Positions 35,401 to 46,374 of a stretch of DNA of 64,000 bases are shown here, piece after piece. The stretch is from Crossaster papposus. Its lineage: Eukaryota; Echinodermata; Asteroidea; Velatida; Solasteridae. The position numbers were made by a program, and so were the translations under genes. Position 1 is the first letter of the stretch. Each line of letters opens with the position of its first letter. The DNA lies in contig JBAIAA010000110.1 in NCBI GenBank assembly GCA_037893245.1, positions 1,426,001 through 1,490,000 on the forward strand, written 5' to 3'. The notes beneath the pieces were generated by a model that saw nothing but the letters and a program-made list of their open reading frames with translations, did no database searches and was not told the DNA's origin.

Positions 35401-38400
35401 GGAAACAAGCATTGTGAATGCACAATTATGGGCGGAGCTAAAGTTCTATGAGCTACAAAATGGTCAAAGAGTATATTTGTAGGAGCAAAAGTGGAATTGG
35501 TCTGGATCCGAAAACAAGCGACGTGAATGCACATTATTATGGGCGGAGCTAAAGTTCTAGACGCTGCAAATGGTCAAAGAGTATATTTGTGGGAGCATGA
35601 CTGCAATTTGGCCGGAAACATGCAGTGTGTAATGAAGTTTTTTATATGCACAATTATGGGCGGAGCTAAAGTTCTAAGAGCTACGAAATGGTCAAAGAGT
35701 ACAGGGGTGCGTTCCACTCCAGCGAACGTTGCCAACGTTGGCCAACGTTAGCGTTGTTCGCGTGAGTGGAACGCAATGTGCGCCAATTATGTTGGCCAAC
35801 GTTAGCCAGTGACGTATTATAATGATGGCGAAGCGGTTAGCAGACGGCAGGGCTCTTTTCACGGTTTTTATTTACGTTTTATACTTTTCGTTATAAACGG
35901 TGGATTGTTTTGAGCATTCACAGGGATCTTTTAAAGAAAAATAATGAGTTGGACAAAAATCAGCGAACCAAACGATGTCACTTTCACTGGGCGCCGCCAT
36001 TTTGAAAACGTAGTTTTTAAAATATCGTTCCACTTCAACTAACGCCAACTCAAAACGTTGGCGAACGCTCGCGCAAACAGTTCGCGTAAGTGGAACGCAC
36101 CCCTGGTCTGGAAACAAGCGATGTGAATGCACAATTTATGGGCGGAGCTAAAGTTCTTTGCGCTGCAATGGTCAAAGAGTTTGTGGGAGCATGAATTGAA
36201 TTGGGTTGGAAACACGATTTGTAATGAAGTTCCTATAAAATGTGATTCGAAAGGTGGTACCTTGTGAAACCCTAGGAGCACAATGGGGACATTAGAGTGA
36301 AAATAGATTTTACAAGTTTTACTAAAAGACAATTGAATATTTTTAATGATCTTTGAGCTCTAGGGAAGAATGGTTTAGGGTTATAGCCCAGAAAATTGTA
36401 TCTAGGGTAAAATAAAACCACTTTGAAAATAGCTCTGAGAACTGAGGTCTGAGAACTCTACTAGTACTATCACTTATGTAAGGCTATGTCCGAATCACTT
36501 GGCTGTGGCCTAAATTTACACACTACATGAGATGTGGCTGCAGCCTCTACCATAGACTCGTGTGTAATTTCAAGCCTCAGCCAAGTAGTTCAGACACGGC
36601 CTTACATCAGAATCTGTAATGCCAGTGATTGATTGCAAAGTTTTAGGCGGTAAAAAAGCAAAATAAATTGAAAAAAACCGACCTCCCGAAATGATATCCT
36701 GCCGTCGTGGTCCTCGTCCACTTCCTTGATCATGTCCTTGAGGGCGCAATGCGTCTGTGGCGCTTCGAGCTTCTCCATCATGAACTTCAGCTCCATCAGC
36801 TCAATGAAGTGGTTCTTGTCAGTGTCATAACTGCAACGAGACAACAAAAATTATATGAGAAAGAAAGAATAATGTTTAGAATTAACGAGACTAGGGCATG
36901 TCCTTCTGTGTCAGAACTTCTGTGTCAGCTGATGCCAAACAGGTATACTCCAGATCCACGACTTCGGCAGTCTGTACGACCACACAAACTAACAGTTTAG
37001 GCAACAAGATCAAACATGGTCAGCCATCAAAGGTCCTTTTTACCATCTACAGCCCGAACATGGAGCTCTCTTCCTGCCCATATCAGAAAGCAGGCCAGCT
37101 TCAGTAGGGAGGTAAATCGCTATCTGGAAGACAAGCTGTCAGCAGTCTCTTAATCAATACAGTTTCTTGCTATTAACCCTAACAGTCCTCAATCCTCCAA
37201 GAGGTAAAGGATTGAGGACTGTTCGGGTTAAGGCCAATAAATACTCTTTAATCCAGACAAACTCCAACACCAGATTTTGTCGGGATCTGTTAGAATGGGT
37301 ACTGGTCCCCTAAACCGATTGTCTTTTACACTGGGTTAGGCATCTAGAATCGGAGTCCAATAATGTGTGTGTACTACACTGTACAGTTTGCCATATGGTG
37401 TTAAAACTTGAAAGGATGGGTATACAATGTAGTTCCTAGTAAATTACACTAGAGATTTAGGGTAATTCAGCCACTTTTTCATATGCATACTGTATTTACT
37501 TCGTTCAAAAACTGTGTAGCAATTTGCTGTGTATGTTTTATTATATTGGTTCAGCTTCACAAAAAAATACAATGATGTCAATGATTAAGTCATCACTTGT
37601 ACAAAGAAAAAAAAATACGGTAATACGCAAGATACAGTAATATGACAGTGAAATCCCCACTGATTGATGACTCATTATCCATTGATCTAGTTGACCCAGC
37701 GGGAATCAACCTGTTCTCTTTATAAGTAGCATGATGCTACTACTTTGTACTAGCATCAATAAAATATCAACTGAAAAAACTAACACAAAGTGCATTATAT
37801 ATAGATTGCTAGAAATGGAAAATTATACCGTTCACATGTAAATTTGTACACTTACTGTGTACAAATGACATAGAACTTAATCCTGACCCTTTCACACAAA
37901 GTCACAATGCATTAGGTGGAAATGTCTGGGGCACTTGACTTGAATGCATTCTGCTGTCAACACCAGTGCACAAACAACCACAGTCTATTAGTATTACTAT
38001 AGTATGGGAGCTATAATCCTCATTGAACAATGCCAGAGATTGATTCTGCTGCTTTGGGAAACCACAGACTTTAAGCAATAGGCCTTGATATTTCTGACCT
38101 GATACATTTCTCAGCACTGAGTAGAACCATTGTAGAACACGATTTATAGCTCCTGTGTATTTATTTCAGTGAGTGAATATATCAAGCCATTCAGATTACA
38201 CAGTTCTGTACTTCCTTCTTTCTGTTTATTTATATTGAGTCTGCAATGGCAGTAAATGAGCAGCCAGTGTCTGCTTGGTACATTTATGTAAACTAGCCAA
38301 GTACATGTAGCATTAACCTCGATTAGCAATTTTATAGAGCTGCTTAAGCATACAATTTTGCTTAGGTACAAAAACCCTTACTTGGTAAATCAAGTTTGGA

Positions 38401-40220
38401 GCCGAAATTCAACGTGATCGTTATGCTAAGCTTACAACAGCTAAATACCAATCACAAATAATAAGATACATCCCATGGAGTTAAGTTGTGGCTGGTAAGC
38501 GGGTTTTACTAAGCAAAAATGTTTTGTGCTTAAGCAATTTTTATGCTTAAGCAGCTCTATAAAATTAGCCCCTGGGCCCAATTTCATAGCGCTGCTTATC
38601 AGTTAGCGGAAAAGTTGTGCTAACTTTAGCAGAAAAATTTGCTAACCTTAAGCGTTATTTCACGGCGTTTTTGTGCTAACGTATGCGCGCGCATGGAGAT
38701 TCTACTGTTACGTCACTGATTTAAGCAAATTTTCCCGCTAGGTTAAGCGTGCCTTTTGCTGCGCTTACTGCTTACGGTGCCCATGAAATAGACGGAGGCT
38801 CGGTTAGCAGAAAATCGTGTGCTTAGCAGCGCTATGAAATTGGGCCCAGATCACAACCAAACAAGAGGAAGTTCCCAAGTTCACAAAATAAAACCTAGTA
38901 ATTTAAAACAGTTCAGGGGAAATACCAGCGTGCCAACAGGATCCTAACAGAACACAAAATGTTGGTAGCTTCCTTGTTCCACGAGTTGGGTATCATGGTG
39001 CTTCCTGTTGTGCACTAGTAACAGGGCAACATAACAATGGGAAAATTACTCCATGTATACATTTGGGGTACAGTACACTGTAGCTTAGGCCAGTGTAGTA
39101 AAAGCACTACATACTGCAGTTTACTCAAATAGTATTTTGTAGTATTAGATGACATTAGAGTTAATATTGTGTTTTACCCTTCACCAGCATATTTTTAAAC
39201 ACCCCATACACAGTGTTGTCCCAAAAGATTATGAGGGAAACAAATCACTTGTGTGAGACTCAAACCTATGAAAACCTCCTGCTTGCTTGAAGACGTCTTA
39301 ACAATCGACCACCGAGCTTATATGTACTTCCTGACAATGCTGCAAGTACATTAATGGCAATTGTGTAGTCCTACAGTTACGGGCCCCGTTCCAAAGTTCC
39401 TATTTTCTACCAGGCATTTATACTGAGACACGAAAACTTACCATGACAATGACATGCTTATTTGCGTAATTTGTATGCGTTCTCACTGGGATTTTTGTTT
39501 ACTACGACGGAATGTTTGTTTGCCTTACGAGGCTGGCAGAATGTCATGTACATTGCTGGCGCTAATTTCTGCAGATACGCGATAAAAGATGGTACAAAAT
39601 CGCATCGACTTGCAAGACACCAACACTAACCACAAAACGCATCAGAAAATTGCATTTTTTACTGCAAGTAACTTTTCAAAATTACCAAAAAAATGGTGCT
39701 GTTGTCATAGTCAGAGGTAATTCATTGAGAGAATTAATGTAGTTCAAGTTCAGGTTGATAGTCATTTTGGTTTGGAATGATAAAAACACCTTTGACTCTG
39801 GACTTGAACTGCACTGAACTTGAACTGGACTGATTCCTCCATATGGACAAACTATGGAATGCAGCATTCCTCCATGGACAAAGTAACACAGGGGCCCGTA
39901 ATTAACTACACACTTGCTACATCAACCACATGAGCATTAGAGCAGTTAATTTTCACACATTTCTACTCATACAATTATGACAATATCTTAACTCTAGGGG
40001 TATTGTTTAGGTTAAAATCGATCAGGTGGATTTTGAGGGACCGACCGACTTACTTTTTGAACATCTTCTCGTATTGTTTGATTTCTTTTCGGCTAAACTC
40101 CTTGAACTCCGTGTACGGGTTGAAAACCAGTGTTCTTTTATCCGTGTTGTTAGGTTCTTCGTTGCCTTCATTCAATGCTTCCCTTCTCGCAAGCTTGCCT
40201 GCCAATTCATCGTCAGCCAT
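32406..40220 (-). CDS. EFHD2: Swiprosin (EFHD1/EFHD2), EF-hand actin-binding protein, complete, four exons
   Basis: Exons in order on -: 40220-40054, 36830-36683, 34510-34376, 32540-32406; 194 aa. Vertebrate EFHD1/2 are about 240 aa, the extra length being a disordered N-terminus. Visible blocks: NPYTEFKEFSRKEIK (about 35-50), EF-hand loop 1 DTDKNHFIELME (58-69), EF-hand loop 2 DEDHDGRISFRE (94-105), both with all usual Ca-binding positions, then LLIFRKAAAGEL and GAKNFFEAK, and a charged coiled-coil tail (151-194). The family is known as Ca2+-dependent actin-binding and bundling proteins. Phases agree at all junctions; the donor after exon 2 (GTCGGT) is weak. EFHD1 and EFHD2 cannot be told apart in an invertebrate. 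It lies downstream of FHAD1 on the same strand. Introns are 3.2, 2.2 and 1.8 kb and full of repeats. Confidence 0.93.
32636..32863 (+). mobile_element. MITE family D, copy flanked by TTAA
   Basis: It starts TTAACCAGTTCACGCCGG and ends AAACTGGTTAA, with two copies of GAGCAAGGCC inside. It lies in intron 3 of EFHD2, 96 bases from the last coding exon. Confidence 0.85.
33025..33076 (+). repeat. tRNA-derived SINE fragment
   Basis: GGTATTCCGGAGATCGTAGG, then TTCGATTCCCGCCTTGCC. Only the B-box half remains. Same family as 2455. Confidence 0.7.
33903..33990 (+). repeat. tRNA-derived SINE, second subfamily
   Basis: An A-box-like GATAAGCTCCGTTGGGAGAG is followed by ATGTCGCAGGTTCAAACCTC. Both halves are present at tRNA-like spacing. 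It lies in EFHD2 intron 3. Confidence 0.65.
34110..34324 (+). repeat. MITE family D, diverged copy
   Basis: It has GTTAGCAGTTCAAGTGAG at the left, GCGAGCAAGGCCGCAATT inside and CGCGAACTGGTTATAAC at the right. The TTAA ends are mutated. The right end lies about 50 bases from EFHD2 exon 3. Confidence 0.75.
34640..35020 (+). repeat. Dispersed repeat family L, copy 2
   Basis: Uninterrupted counterpart of 26430-27010, ending TCGCGGGATAACTAATAGTA. It lies in EFHD2 intron 2. Confidence 0.8.
35140..36240. repeat. Tandem array, ~115-bp unit, interrupted by a MITE
   Basis: The marker AATTATGGGCGGAGCTAAAG recurs at about 35193, 35312, 35421, 35535, 35650 and 36130, with a partial copy at 35155. Units also share AAATGGTCAAAGAGTATATT and GGAAACATGCAG. 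The gap between the last two markers is due to the element at 35702-36105. It lies in EFHD2 intron 2. Confidence 0.88.
35702..36105. mobile_element. MITE H with CAGGGGTGCG ends (hAT-like ends)
   Basis: The ends CAGGGGTGCGTTCCACT and AGTGGAACGCACCCCTG are perfect inverted repeats. Near the left end is a self-complementary run of CCAACGTTGGCCAACGTTAG type. No clear 8-bp target duplication is seen. The CAGGGGT start resembles hAT elements, but this is only suggestive. Confidence 0.85.
36480..36603. repeat. MITE family F, copy
   Basis: AAGGCTATGTCCGAATCACT then TGGCTG at the left is mirrored by CAGCCAAGTAGTTCAGACAC then GGCCTT at the right. It lies 80 bases from EFHD2 exon 2. Confidence 0.8.
38322..38573. 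mobile_element. MITE family E, copy
   Basis: ATTTTATAGAGCTGCTTAAG at the left is mirrored by CTTAAGCAGCTCTATAAAAT at the right, ending AGCCCC. It lies in EFHD2 intron 1 and is directly followed by another relative. Confidence 0.85.
38574..38848. mobile_element. MITE family E, diverged relative
   Basis: The ends GGGCCCAATTTCATAGCGCT (then GCTTA) and TAGCAGCGCTATGAAATTGG (then GCCCA) are inverted. The interior differs from the neighbouring copy and is GC-richer. Confidence 0.82.
39362..39913. repeat. Foldback element J
   Basis: The left end TGTGTAGTCCTACAGTTACG (then GGCCCC) is the imperfect complement of GGGGCCCGTAATTAACTACA at the right. It is about 550 bp. A related single end is at 14944 (GTGTAGTTACGGGCC). 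It lies in EFHD2 intron 1. Confidence 0.7.
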
Positions 40221-40414
40221 GGTGAAATTGTCTCCTGAATTTTATGTTGCGGGACTTGTGTGTGTAATTGTTGAATAAAACGGCGTCCCGGTATACATCC
40301 GTCCACGACAACGCGGAAAAGGAAATGAAATTTCTCCGTATATTTTGACTGGTTTCCGTACACATGGTGGTTGTTTTATTGTTGTCCGCGACGAGTACCA
40401 GCGACTCAAAGGTC

Positions 40415-41340
40415 AGGCCGTGTCCAATTCACTTGGCTAAGGCTTGAAATTACACGCGAGTCTATGGTAGCGGCTTTAGCCATTTCATAAATTTTGAATC
40501 CATGGCTTCAATTCATTTTAGGCCGTTTTCCAAACCCCTGTTTCGTCTCTTGTGGCTTTGTTCATGCAGTTTGTCAATGGATTGGTGATCAAGTTAGAGG
40601 AATCAAATTTTGCGTTTTAAAAACGTTATAAGCACGATATGAGACCGGGGGACTCCCCCTTTTAGTCCCCCATACCTGAACAACCTCTAGACTATTGTTA
40701 CCTAACGCACCCATCCCTAAAAACATAAACAGAATTCCTGAGAAACCACAACATTCCGCAAACACAATGACCACCACAAAAGAGGAGGGGGTGTTTCTTT
40801 AGTGTCATATTTTGCCTCATAAAATCATGTCAACTTTGGGAACTCCAGCCTCAATCTGGCACCTGTTGTGCTTCATAAACATTCAATTGATTGAGTGAGC
40901 GAGTATTTAGGGTTTAACGCCGTACCAGCATCAATGGCCATATTCACGGCGGGAACAAATTTCATTCAACAATGTTTTATTTCATTCAACAATTAATGTG
41001 AAGAAGTTACAGTTTTAGAGGTGGGAGGAAAGCCCCAGAAGAATATCCTGGGGAAAAACCCACGGAGTCAGGCAGGGACTGAAAACCCAATCCACATAAT
41101 TGGCCCAGGCCGGATTCGAACCCGGGTCATAGTGGTGGAAGGCGAGGAAAGAACCGCTACACCAACCCGACTCCCCTCAATTGATTGATATAAACCCAAA
41201 AGTTCGAATATTTCTATTTACTTTAATAAAATTATATTTGTTTCTCAGTGATCCGGATGCGAAGACGAAGCAAAAGTTTTGAAGAAAAAAAACGACTTGT
41301 GTGTAATTTCAAGCCTAGTATAATTTCAAGCTTGTAGCGA
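40415..41340. repeat. MITE family F, longer copy interrupted by a SINE
   Basis: It opens GGCCGTGTCCAATTCACTTG, then GCTAAGGCTTGAAATTACAC; TGTGTAATTTCAAGCC-type text recurs at 41300. The middle part (ATTCAATTGATT ... AAACCCAAAAGTTCGAATA) is also found at 58840-58880. The SINE at 40895-41176 sits inside. Confidence 0.65.
40895..41176 (-). mobile_element. tRNA-derived SINE with 12-bp target duplication
   Basis: TCAATTGATTGA occurs at 40883-40894 and 41177-41188, a perfect target duplication. On the - strand the element starts GAGGGGAGTCGGGTTGGTGT, carries the B-box GGGTTCGAATCC, then a central part with CGTGGGTTTTTCCCCAGGAT and TTTCCTCCCACC. That central wording resembles conserved SINE central domains seen across marine invertebrates; I cannot name the family with certainty. 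Confidence 0.88.
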
Positions 41341-41640
41341 AGAAATACGTAATCAATTTTTTCTAAAGGATTGGCATGTTAATTCACTGCATAAGGGGGA
41401 AACCACACTTCGGTATTAAATAGGTCACAAAAAAGATATACATTTTAATAAAAGCATTTTTATTGACTCAAGTTAAGTAGCAGGATTTTAAGATCAATAG
41501 ACCAACTATAAACACAAAATGCTAAATTTTTATTCACATTGCACGATAAAAAGAAATTGAAAGCTGCTACACCAATGACTGTTTTTAGATTAAATCGGTG
41601 CATAATTGTGTAAAAGTAAAGTATTGCGTGCTGTTACTAT

Positions 41641-41661
41641 GGGGGGGGGGGGGGGGGGGGG
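41641..41661. repeat. Poly(G) tract, 21 bases
   Basis: An uninterrupted G21 run lies about 180 bases left of the Harbinger element. Confidence 0.95.
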
Positions 41662-41868
41662 AGGACTTATATTTTGTCTATTTACAAACATCAAAAACAC
41701 AATTTAGAAATGATAGTACAAAGTTTCAGCCTATTGTGAAGGGCAGTACATGATGTATTTATATAATATATATTTTACAGAGTGCACAACTCAATTTTGG
41801 GGTAAGCTAAAGAAACTACTTTTAGAACCTTTTTTACTTAAAGCCCCAGTCCCATCGGCCAAGGATAC

Positions 41869-42362
41869 TCAAGGATACTCCCGGACATGATCCGGGAGTA
41901 TCCTTGAGTATCCTTGGTCATTTTTGGCTATCCGGGGGGTCATTTTCTCCCGGACACCGCCGGATAAAAGTCGAGAAAAACAGCCGGATAGAAGGGCCCG
42001 GATAGTCAAGGATAATCCCGGATACAACACGGATACTCCAGGATACTACACGAATACTACACGGATAGTCCCGGATATGACACGGATACCCAAGGATAGG
42101 CAATTTCATGTTACAAGCATGTTACCCGGATAGTCCAGGATACGACACGGACACCGCCGGATACAACACGGACACCGCCGGATACACCACGGATACACCA
42201 CGGACAGCGCCGGATACCCCCGGACAGCCAAGGATACTCCCGGATAGTCCCGGATAGTTCCGGACACTCACGGACATACTCCCGGACATGACACGGATAC
42301 CTCAAGGATACTCCCGGATATGTTCACGGACACTCCCGGACATCGCCGGATACTCCCGGATA
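41869..42362 (+). repeat. Left subterminal array of GGAYA motifs at ~10.45-bp spacing
   Basis: CGGATA/CGGACA and variants recur almost without gap. I counted 22 successive intervals between about 42127 and 42360: nearly all are 10 or 11 bases, total 230, mean 10.45. The orientation is GGAYA on +. The expected role is binding sites for the transposase or the accessory protein; this is inference. Confidence 0.9.
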
Positions 42363-42375
42363 GAGGAAAAAGCAG

Positions 42376-42383
42376 TATAAAAG
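42376..42383 (+). promoter_or_regulatory. TATA box of the accessory gene
   Basis: TATAAAAG lies just inside the left motif array. About 30 bases on is TTTTTCATCACTTC, with an initiator-like TCA (A at 42406). The ATG is at 42497, giving a ~90-base leader. Confidence 0.75.
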
Positions 42384-42496
42384 GAACGGGGTTTTGGGGT
42401 TTTTCATCACTTCCAACTGGACTTCCGAGGAGAGAACATCAACTTGTTCAGCCACTTCTTCAACTTCTTCAACTTCTTCAGCAACTTTGAACTGCC

Positions 42497-44085
42497 ATGC
42501 CTCCTAAGAAGAAGGAGCCCCTTGCCAAGAAGGCCAAGATGATTCTGGAAAAGAAAAGAAAAACTAGATCCAGGTCTAGTTCTGAAGCCAGCTCCAGATC
42601 CAGATCCAGAAGTCCTCCTGCACGTTCGCCCACTCCTCCTCCTCCTCCTCCTGAAGCTGACGTCCCGAAGAAGAGGGACAAAAAGAAGTCCGTGATACTG
42701 ACCAATGACCAGGAGGCCATGCTGGCCGACTGGTTGAGGGACAATGCGATGTTATATTCCAAGGGCTTGACGGAGTACAAGAACAGGGCAAAGAAAGTCG
42801 TCATGTGGCGAGAAAAAGCACAAGAGGTCAACCTGGAGTCTGGGGAGATGTTGAAGGTGTGGTACAATAGTGTGAGGACGAAGGTGGGGAAGCTCCTCAA
42901 AGTACAAAAAAGCGGAGATGCTGCAAGAACCCTGACTGACCGGGACAACTATCTCCTGAGGGACTTCGGATTCCTGATTGACCATGTCACTCGAGTGAAG
43001 GGAAAGCCTGCCTGCAGTGTAAGTAGAACAATACAGAATTATTTGCATTTCCATTTTATTATATACGTATACTTACCTTCTACTGAAGTCTCCATGTTTT
43101 TCAGTTCCACCATCTGCCATATACTCGTTCATAAATCTTACTTTAACACAGGTGTTCTTACCTCTTCTCTTTACAGTTGAAAGATCGCCTGGATACCGCA
43201 GTGCTGACGTGTGATGACTCCGACTGTGGCTCTGAAGCGGAGAACCAGATGATTCTCGATGCGGATGCCGAAGATGCCTGCTGCTCGCAAACAGGTCCTT
43301 CTTCTGACGTGGTTCCTCCTCTCATCCGACGTTCTTCTTCTGCCGGTGGCTCAGGCACAGCGAAAACCATGACGACAGCTGGGGGACAGCTCCCAACCAA
43401 GTCCCTCTCTTGTCCTAAAAAAAAGCAGACAGATCTGAACCGGAGCGCCGACGTGATGGAGTTACTGGCGTCCTTGGAGGAGCAGCAGGATAGGTCCAAA
43501 GCCGTGGAGGGAACGATTACTGGGATGCTCGGCCAGCAACCTAACCCCGGCAGGCCAACCTCTAGTTTTGGGGTTTGGATCGGCGACATGGCTGGCAACT
43601 TCCATCCTTCCTTGCTCAACCAATTCTACACGGAGAATACAGCACTGGTTGTACGGTATGCAGGAGAGACTGCACGTCTGGCGGCAATTCCTCCTCCTAC
43701 TCCTCCTCCTCCTCTTCCTTCTTCTTCCACGATGAATCCTCCTGCAGGACACTTCATCCCCATAGATCCACAGCAGCAGCAGCCGCAATACACGACTCTG
43801 GTGCACCAGCAGCAGCCTCCTCCTCAGCAGCAGCCTCCTTCTCAGCAGCAGCAGCACCAGCAGCAGCCTCCTTCTCAGCAGCAGCAGCCCTCCTTCTTCG
43901 CCTCCCAGGACCTAACCTGGAACACAATGGCACCAACCGCTGGCCAATCGTCATACAGCGCTTCAACGCCACAACATCCAGCTAGGTCAGCGAGCAACCC
44001 TGCGTTTAACACCAGCTTCTCATCCATTCCAAGTCTGAGGAATAATCCCAGTCTGTCACCAACTGTCTACCACCAGGATGACCAG

Positions 44086-44117
<32 letters not shown>

Positions 44118-44124
44118 ACCGTGA
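42497..44124 (+). CDS. Harbinger accessory protein: MADF-like DNA-binding domain plus Q-rich tail (two exons)
   Basis: Exons 42497-43018 and 43177-44124, phase 0, 489 aa. Order: basic and SR-rich start (1-64, nuclear-signal type KKKEP...KKAK), MADF-like domain about 70-136 (MLADWLRDNAMLYSKG, then an MWREKAQEVNLESGEMLKVW segment), acidic and Ser-rich middle, Pro-rich stretch, and a Gln-rich tail ending in about 13 Q. Harbinger elements typically carry a second Myb/SANT or MADF gene whose product binds DNA and brings the transposase to the nucleus and the ends. The Q tract is unusual. Poly(A) signals are at 44170 and 44295. It converges on the transposase gene. Confidence 0.85.
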
Positions 44125-44949
44125 TTGTGTTGAACAGTGTCAACAACAGTGGTCAAAACAGAGGCCAAAAATAAATAACTCTTGCGATTTCAACCATTTT
44201 TTGATATAACCATAACATGTATTACCATTTTTGATATAACCATAACATGTATTGTATATTTGTAAATAATAACTTCGTTATAACATGTGATAGCAATAAA
44301 ACCTTTGTTTTATTTGCAACTTACTTTGGTGTTGACTTGGTCATTTCATATAGTTCCTACAAGAAAAAACCGATGAAAGAAAGTTGAAGAAACGAAATAT
44401 GAAAAGTTAATAAACCGAAATTAAAAATGTACAAGTTCTAATAAAAAGAAATAAGAACCCTGGTAAACACTAATTTTGAAAGGGTCTTAAAAAAAAAACT
44501 ATGATTGCAATCATGATGCCAAAAGATTGCGAAAAGATTGCAAACAAACCGAAACAAATAGTAGTAGTAGTGAACCTGCAATGTTCATTTCTGCGTTTCT
44601 AAATTGTTCTCTTCTATTTTTAATAAATTCTATGTTTAATACCGCTGTTTCGTTTATTTATTCGGTTTTATCCATTTTCTTTGCATTTCCATCATCAGTT
44701 TTATTAATTTAATGAAACGAAACAACTTTTTAATATCATTATTACATTGGACATTTTATTAATAAATATCATTCTTCTTTTTTTGCTTTGTATTTCACAT
44801 CATCATCATTATCACATCATCATTGTTGTACAACAAACACACATCACATAATATATTAGATAATTACAGAGCATATAGGATATTTGCAATAGTCCATTGG
44901 ATATTGTTCACACAATAATTGTTAAGAGTTCAAAAGCACAATGTTCACA

Positions 44950-46365
44950 TCAGATCATGTCATCCTGCCAGGACACTGATCCAGCTTCGGAGTTCATGTA
45001 GGCACAGAAGTACTCTCTCTGGTTCTTGGCTGCCTTCGTAGTGGAGTTGTGTGGTAGGTCGGAGACTCCATCCAAGAGAGGGTTGTCCTTCCGCCATTCT
45101 CCAGGGATGACCGTGTGGTCGTCGTCCTCCTGGTCAGCAACATTGGTGATGTGTTCTGTCCTGTAGCGCATCCGCAAAAGATTGTGCAAGCAGAGGCAGG
45201 TCGTTACAATGCTCGTGACTGTCTCTGGATGCTGTAGCATCGTGGTCAGTAGACATCGGAAGCGATGCGCCAGAATACCGAAGGCGTTCTCCACGATTCG
45301 TCGACCCCTGGACAACCTGTAGTTGAAGATTCTCTCTGATTTGGACAAGTTCTTTTTGGAGAATGGCTTCATGAGCCACGTCTTCAAGGCGAAGGCGTCA
45401 TCTGCGGCAATGTAGAATGGCATGGGCTTGTCGTCGTTCGGTAGAGGCTCCGCTTCAGGAAGTCCCAGGAGTTTTTTCTCGATGGCTTCCTTCAACTCGC
45501 TGTTGTTAAAAACTTGAGCATCACCAGCTGATCCGTTGCTGCCGACCTCTGCCCATAGGAATTTGTAGTCAGCATCAACCAAGGCCATGAGGATGAGGGA
45601 ATGGTACCCCTTGTAGTTGTAGTACATCGAACCAGCACGAGCAGGACACTGTATGGCAATGTGCTTGCCGTCCAATGCACCAACGCAATGGTGCAGATTC
45701 CATCGATGACCGAACTCTTTGGCAATCTTCTTCCAATCGTCTGGGGTCGCTGGACATGGGATAAGTTCTGCAGAGTACTCCTCAACGATCGCAGCACAGA
45801 CTTGGCGGATGACTTTGGAGATGGTGTTGTGGGCCACCCTGAATCCATACATCAAGGAGTGGTAGCTTTCTCCAGACGCCAGGTACCTCAAGGTTATAGC
45901 CAACTTGATGCCAGCTGACAGAGGAACTCTAAAGTTATTCGGCTTTGGCTTGATCCTAGGCTCAATTCTAGTCAGGATCTCTTGGTACAAGTCTGGGTCC
46001 ATCCGCAGGAAGTTACGGAAGCCCTTGACGTCTTCAGCCTTCAGCTCTTCCATCAGACGTGCATATTGGCCCAGTTCTGGTCTTCTCTGTAGCCACTGCC
46101 TCACCCAGATGTTTCTCTGCCTTCTCGTTCTCCTAGCTTGAGTAGAAATTCTCTCAGTTTGTCGCTTCAGCTTGGCCTTTGCTATTGCAATAGCGGTTGA
46201 AATTGTCTTTTGCCGTATCTGCATCAGACTCCTCATGAGTCTGAGCTGGTCAGCAGTGGTCAGATGGTCCCCCATGCTTCTGGATAGGATGTAGATCTGT
46301 TGCTGCTGGTACTGTGGCAGAGATGATACGTCGCTGAAGCCGAGAGAAGAAGTGATGAAAGTCAA
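44950..46365 (-). CDS. HARBI1-type DDE transposase, complete
   Basis: 471 aa from the first ATG (46365); Met31 (46275) is a likely real start because the promoter predicts a transcription start near 46356. A helix-turn-helix-like region lies around 144-190 (SYHSLMYGFRVAHNTISKVI). The DDE nuclease has D232 (GALDGKHIAI), D322 (YIAADDAFAL) and E359 (RRIVENAFGI), with 36 residues between the last two. The family cuts and pastes the element at TWA sites. No stop or frameshift interrupts it and all three catalytic residues are kept. A - strand AATAAA is at 44755-44760. It is single-exon, converging with the accessory gene. Confidence 0.95.
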   Translation of the reverse strand: MTFITSSLGFSDVSSLPQYQQQQIYILSRSMGDHLTTADQLRLMRSLMQIRQKTISTAIAIAKAKLKRQTERISTQARRTRRQRNIWVRQWLQRRPELGQYARLMEELKAEDVKGFRNFLRMDPDLYQEILTRIEPRIKPKPNNFRVPLSAGIKLAITLRYLASGESYHSLMYGFRVAHNTISKVIRQVCAAIVEEYSAELIPCPATPDDWKKIAKEFGHRWNLHHCVGALDGKHIAIQCPARAGSMYYNYKGYHSLILMALVDADYKFLWAEVGSNGSAGDAQVFNNSELKEAIEKKLLGLPEAEPLPNDDKPMPFYIAADDAFALKTWLMKPFSKKNLSKSERIFNYRLSRGRRIVENAFGILAHRFRCLLTTMLQHPETVTSIVTTCLCLHNLLRMRYRTEHITNVADQEDDDHTVIPGEWRKDNPLLDGVSDLPHNSTTKAAKNQREYFCAYMNSEAGSVSWQDDMI

Positions 46366-46374
46366 AAAATGGCT

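Noticed and set aside
43462-43985. Antisense and shifted frames across the accessory gene (R-, A- and S-rich)
   Set aside because: They come from the triplet Q/P repeats of the real gene read in other frames.
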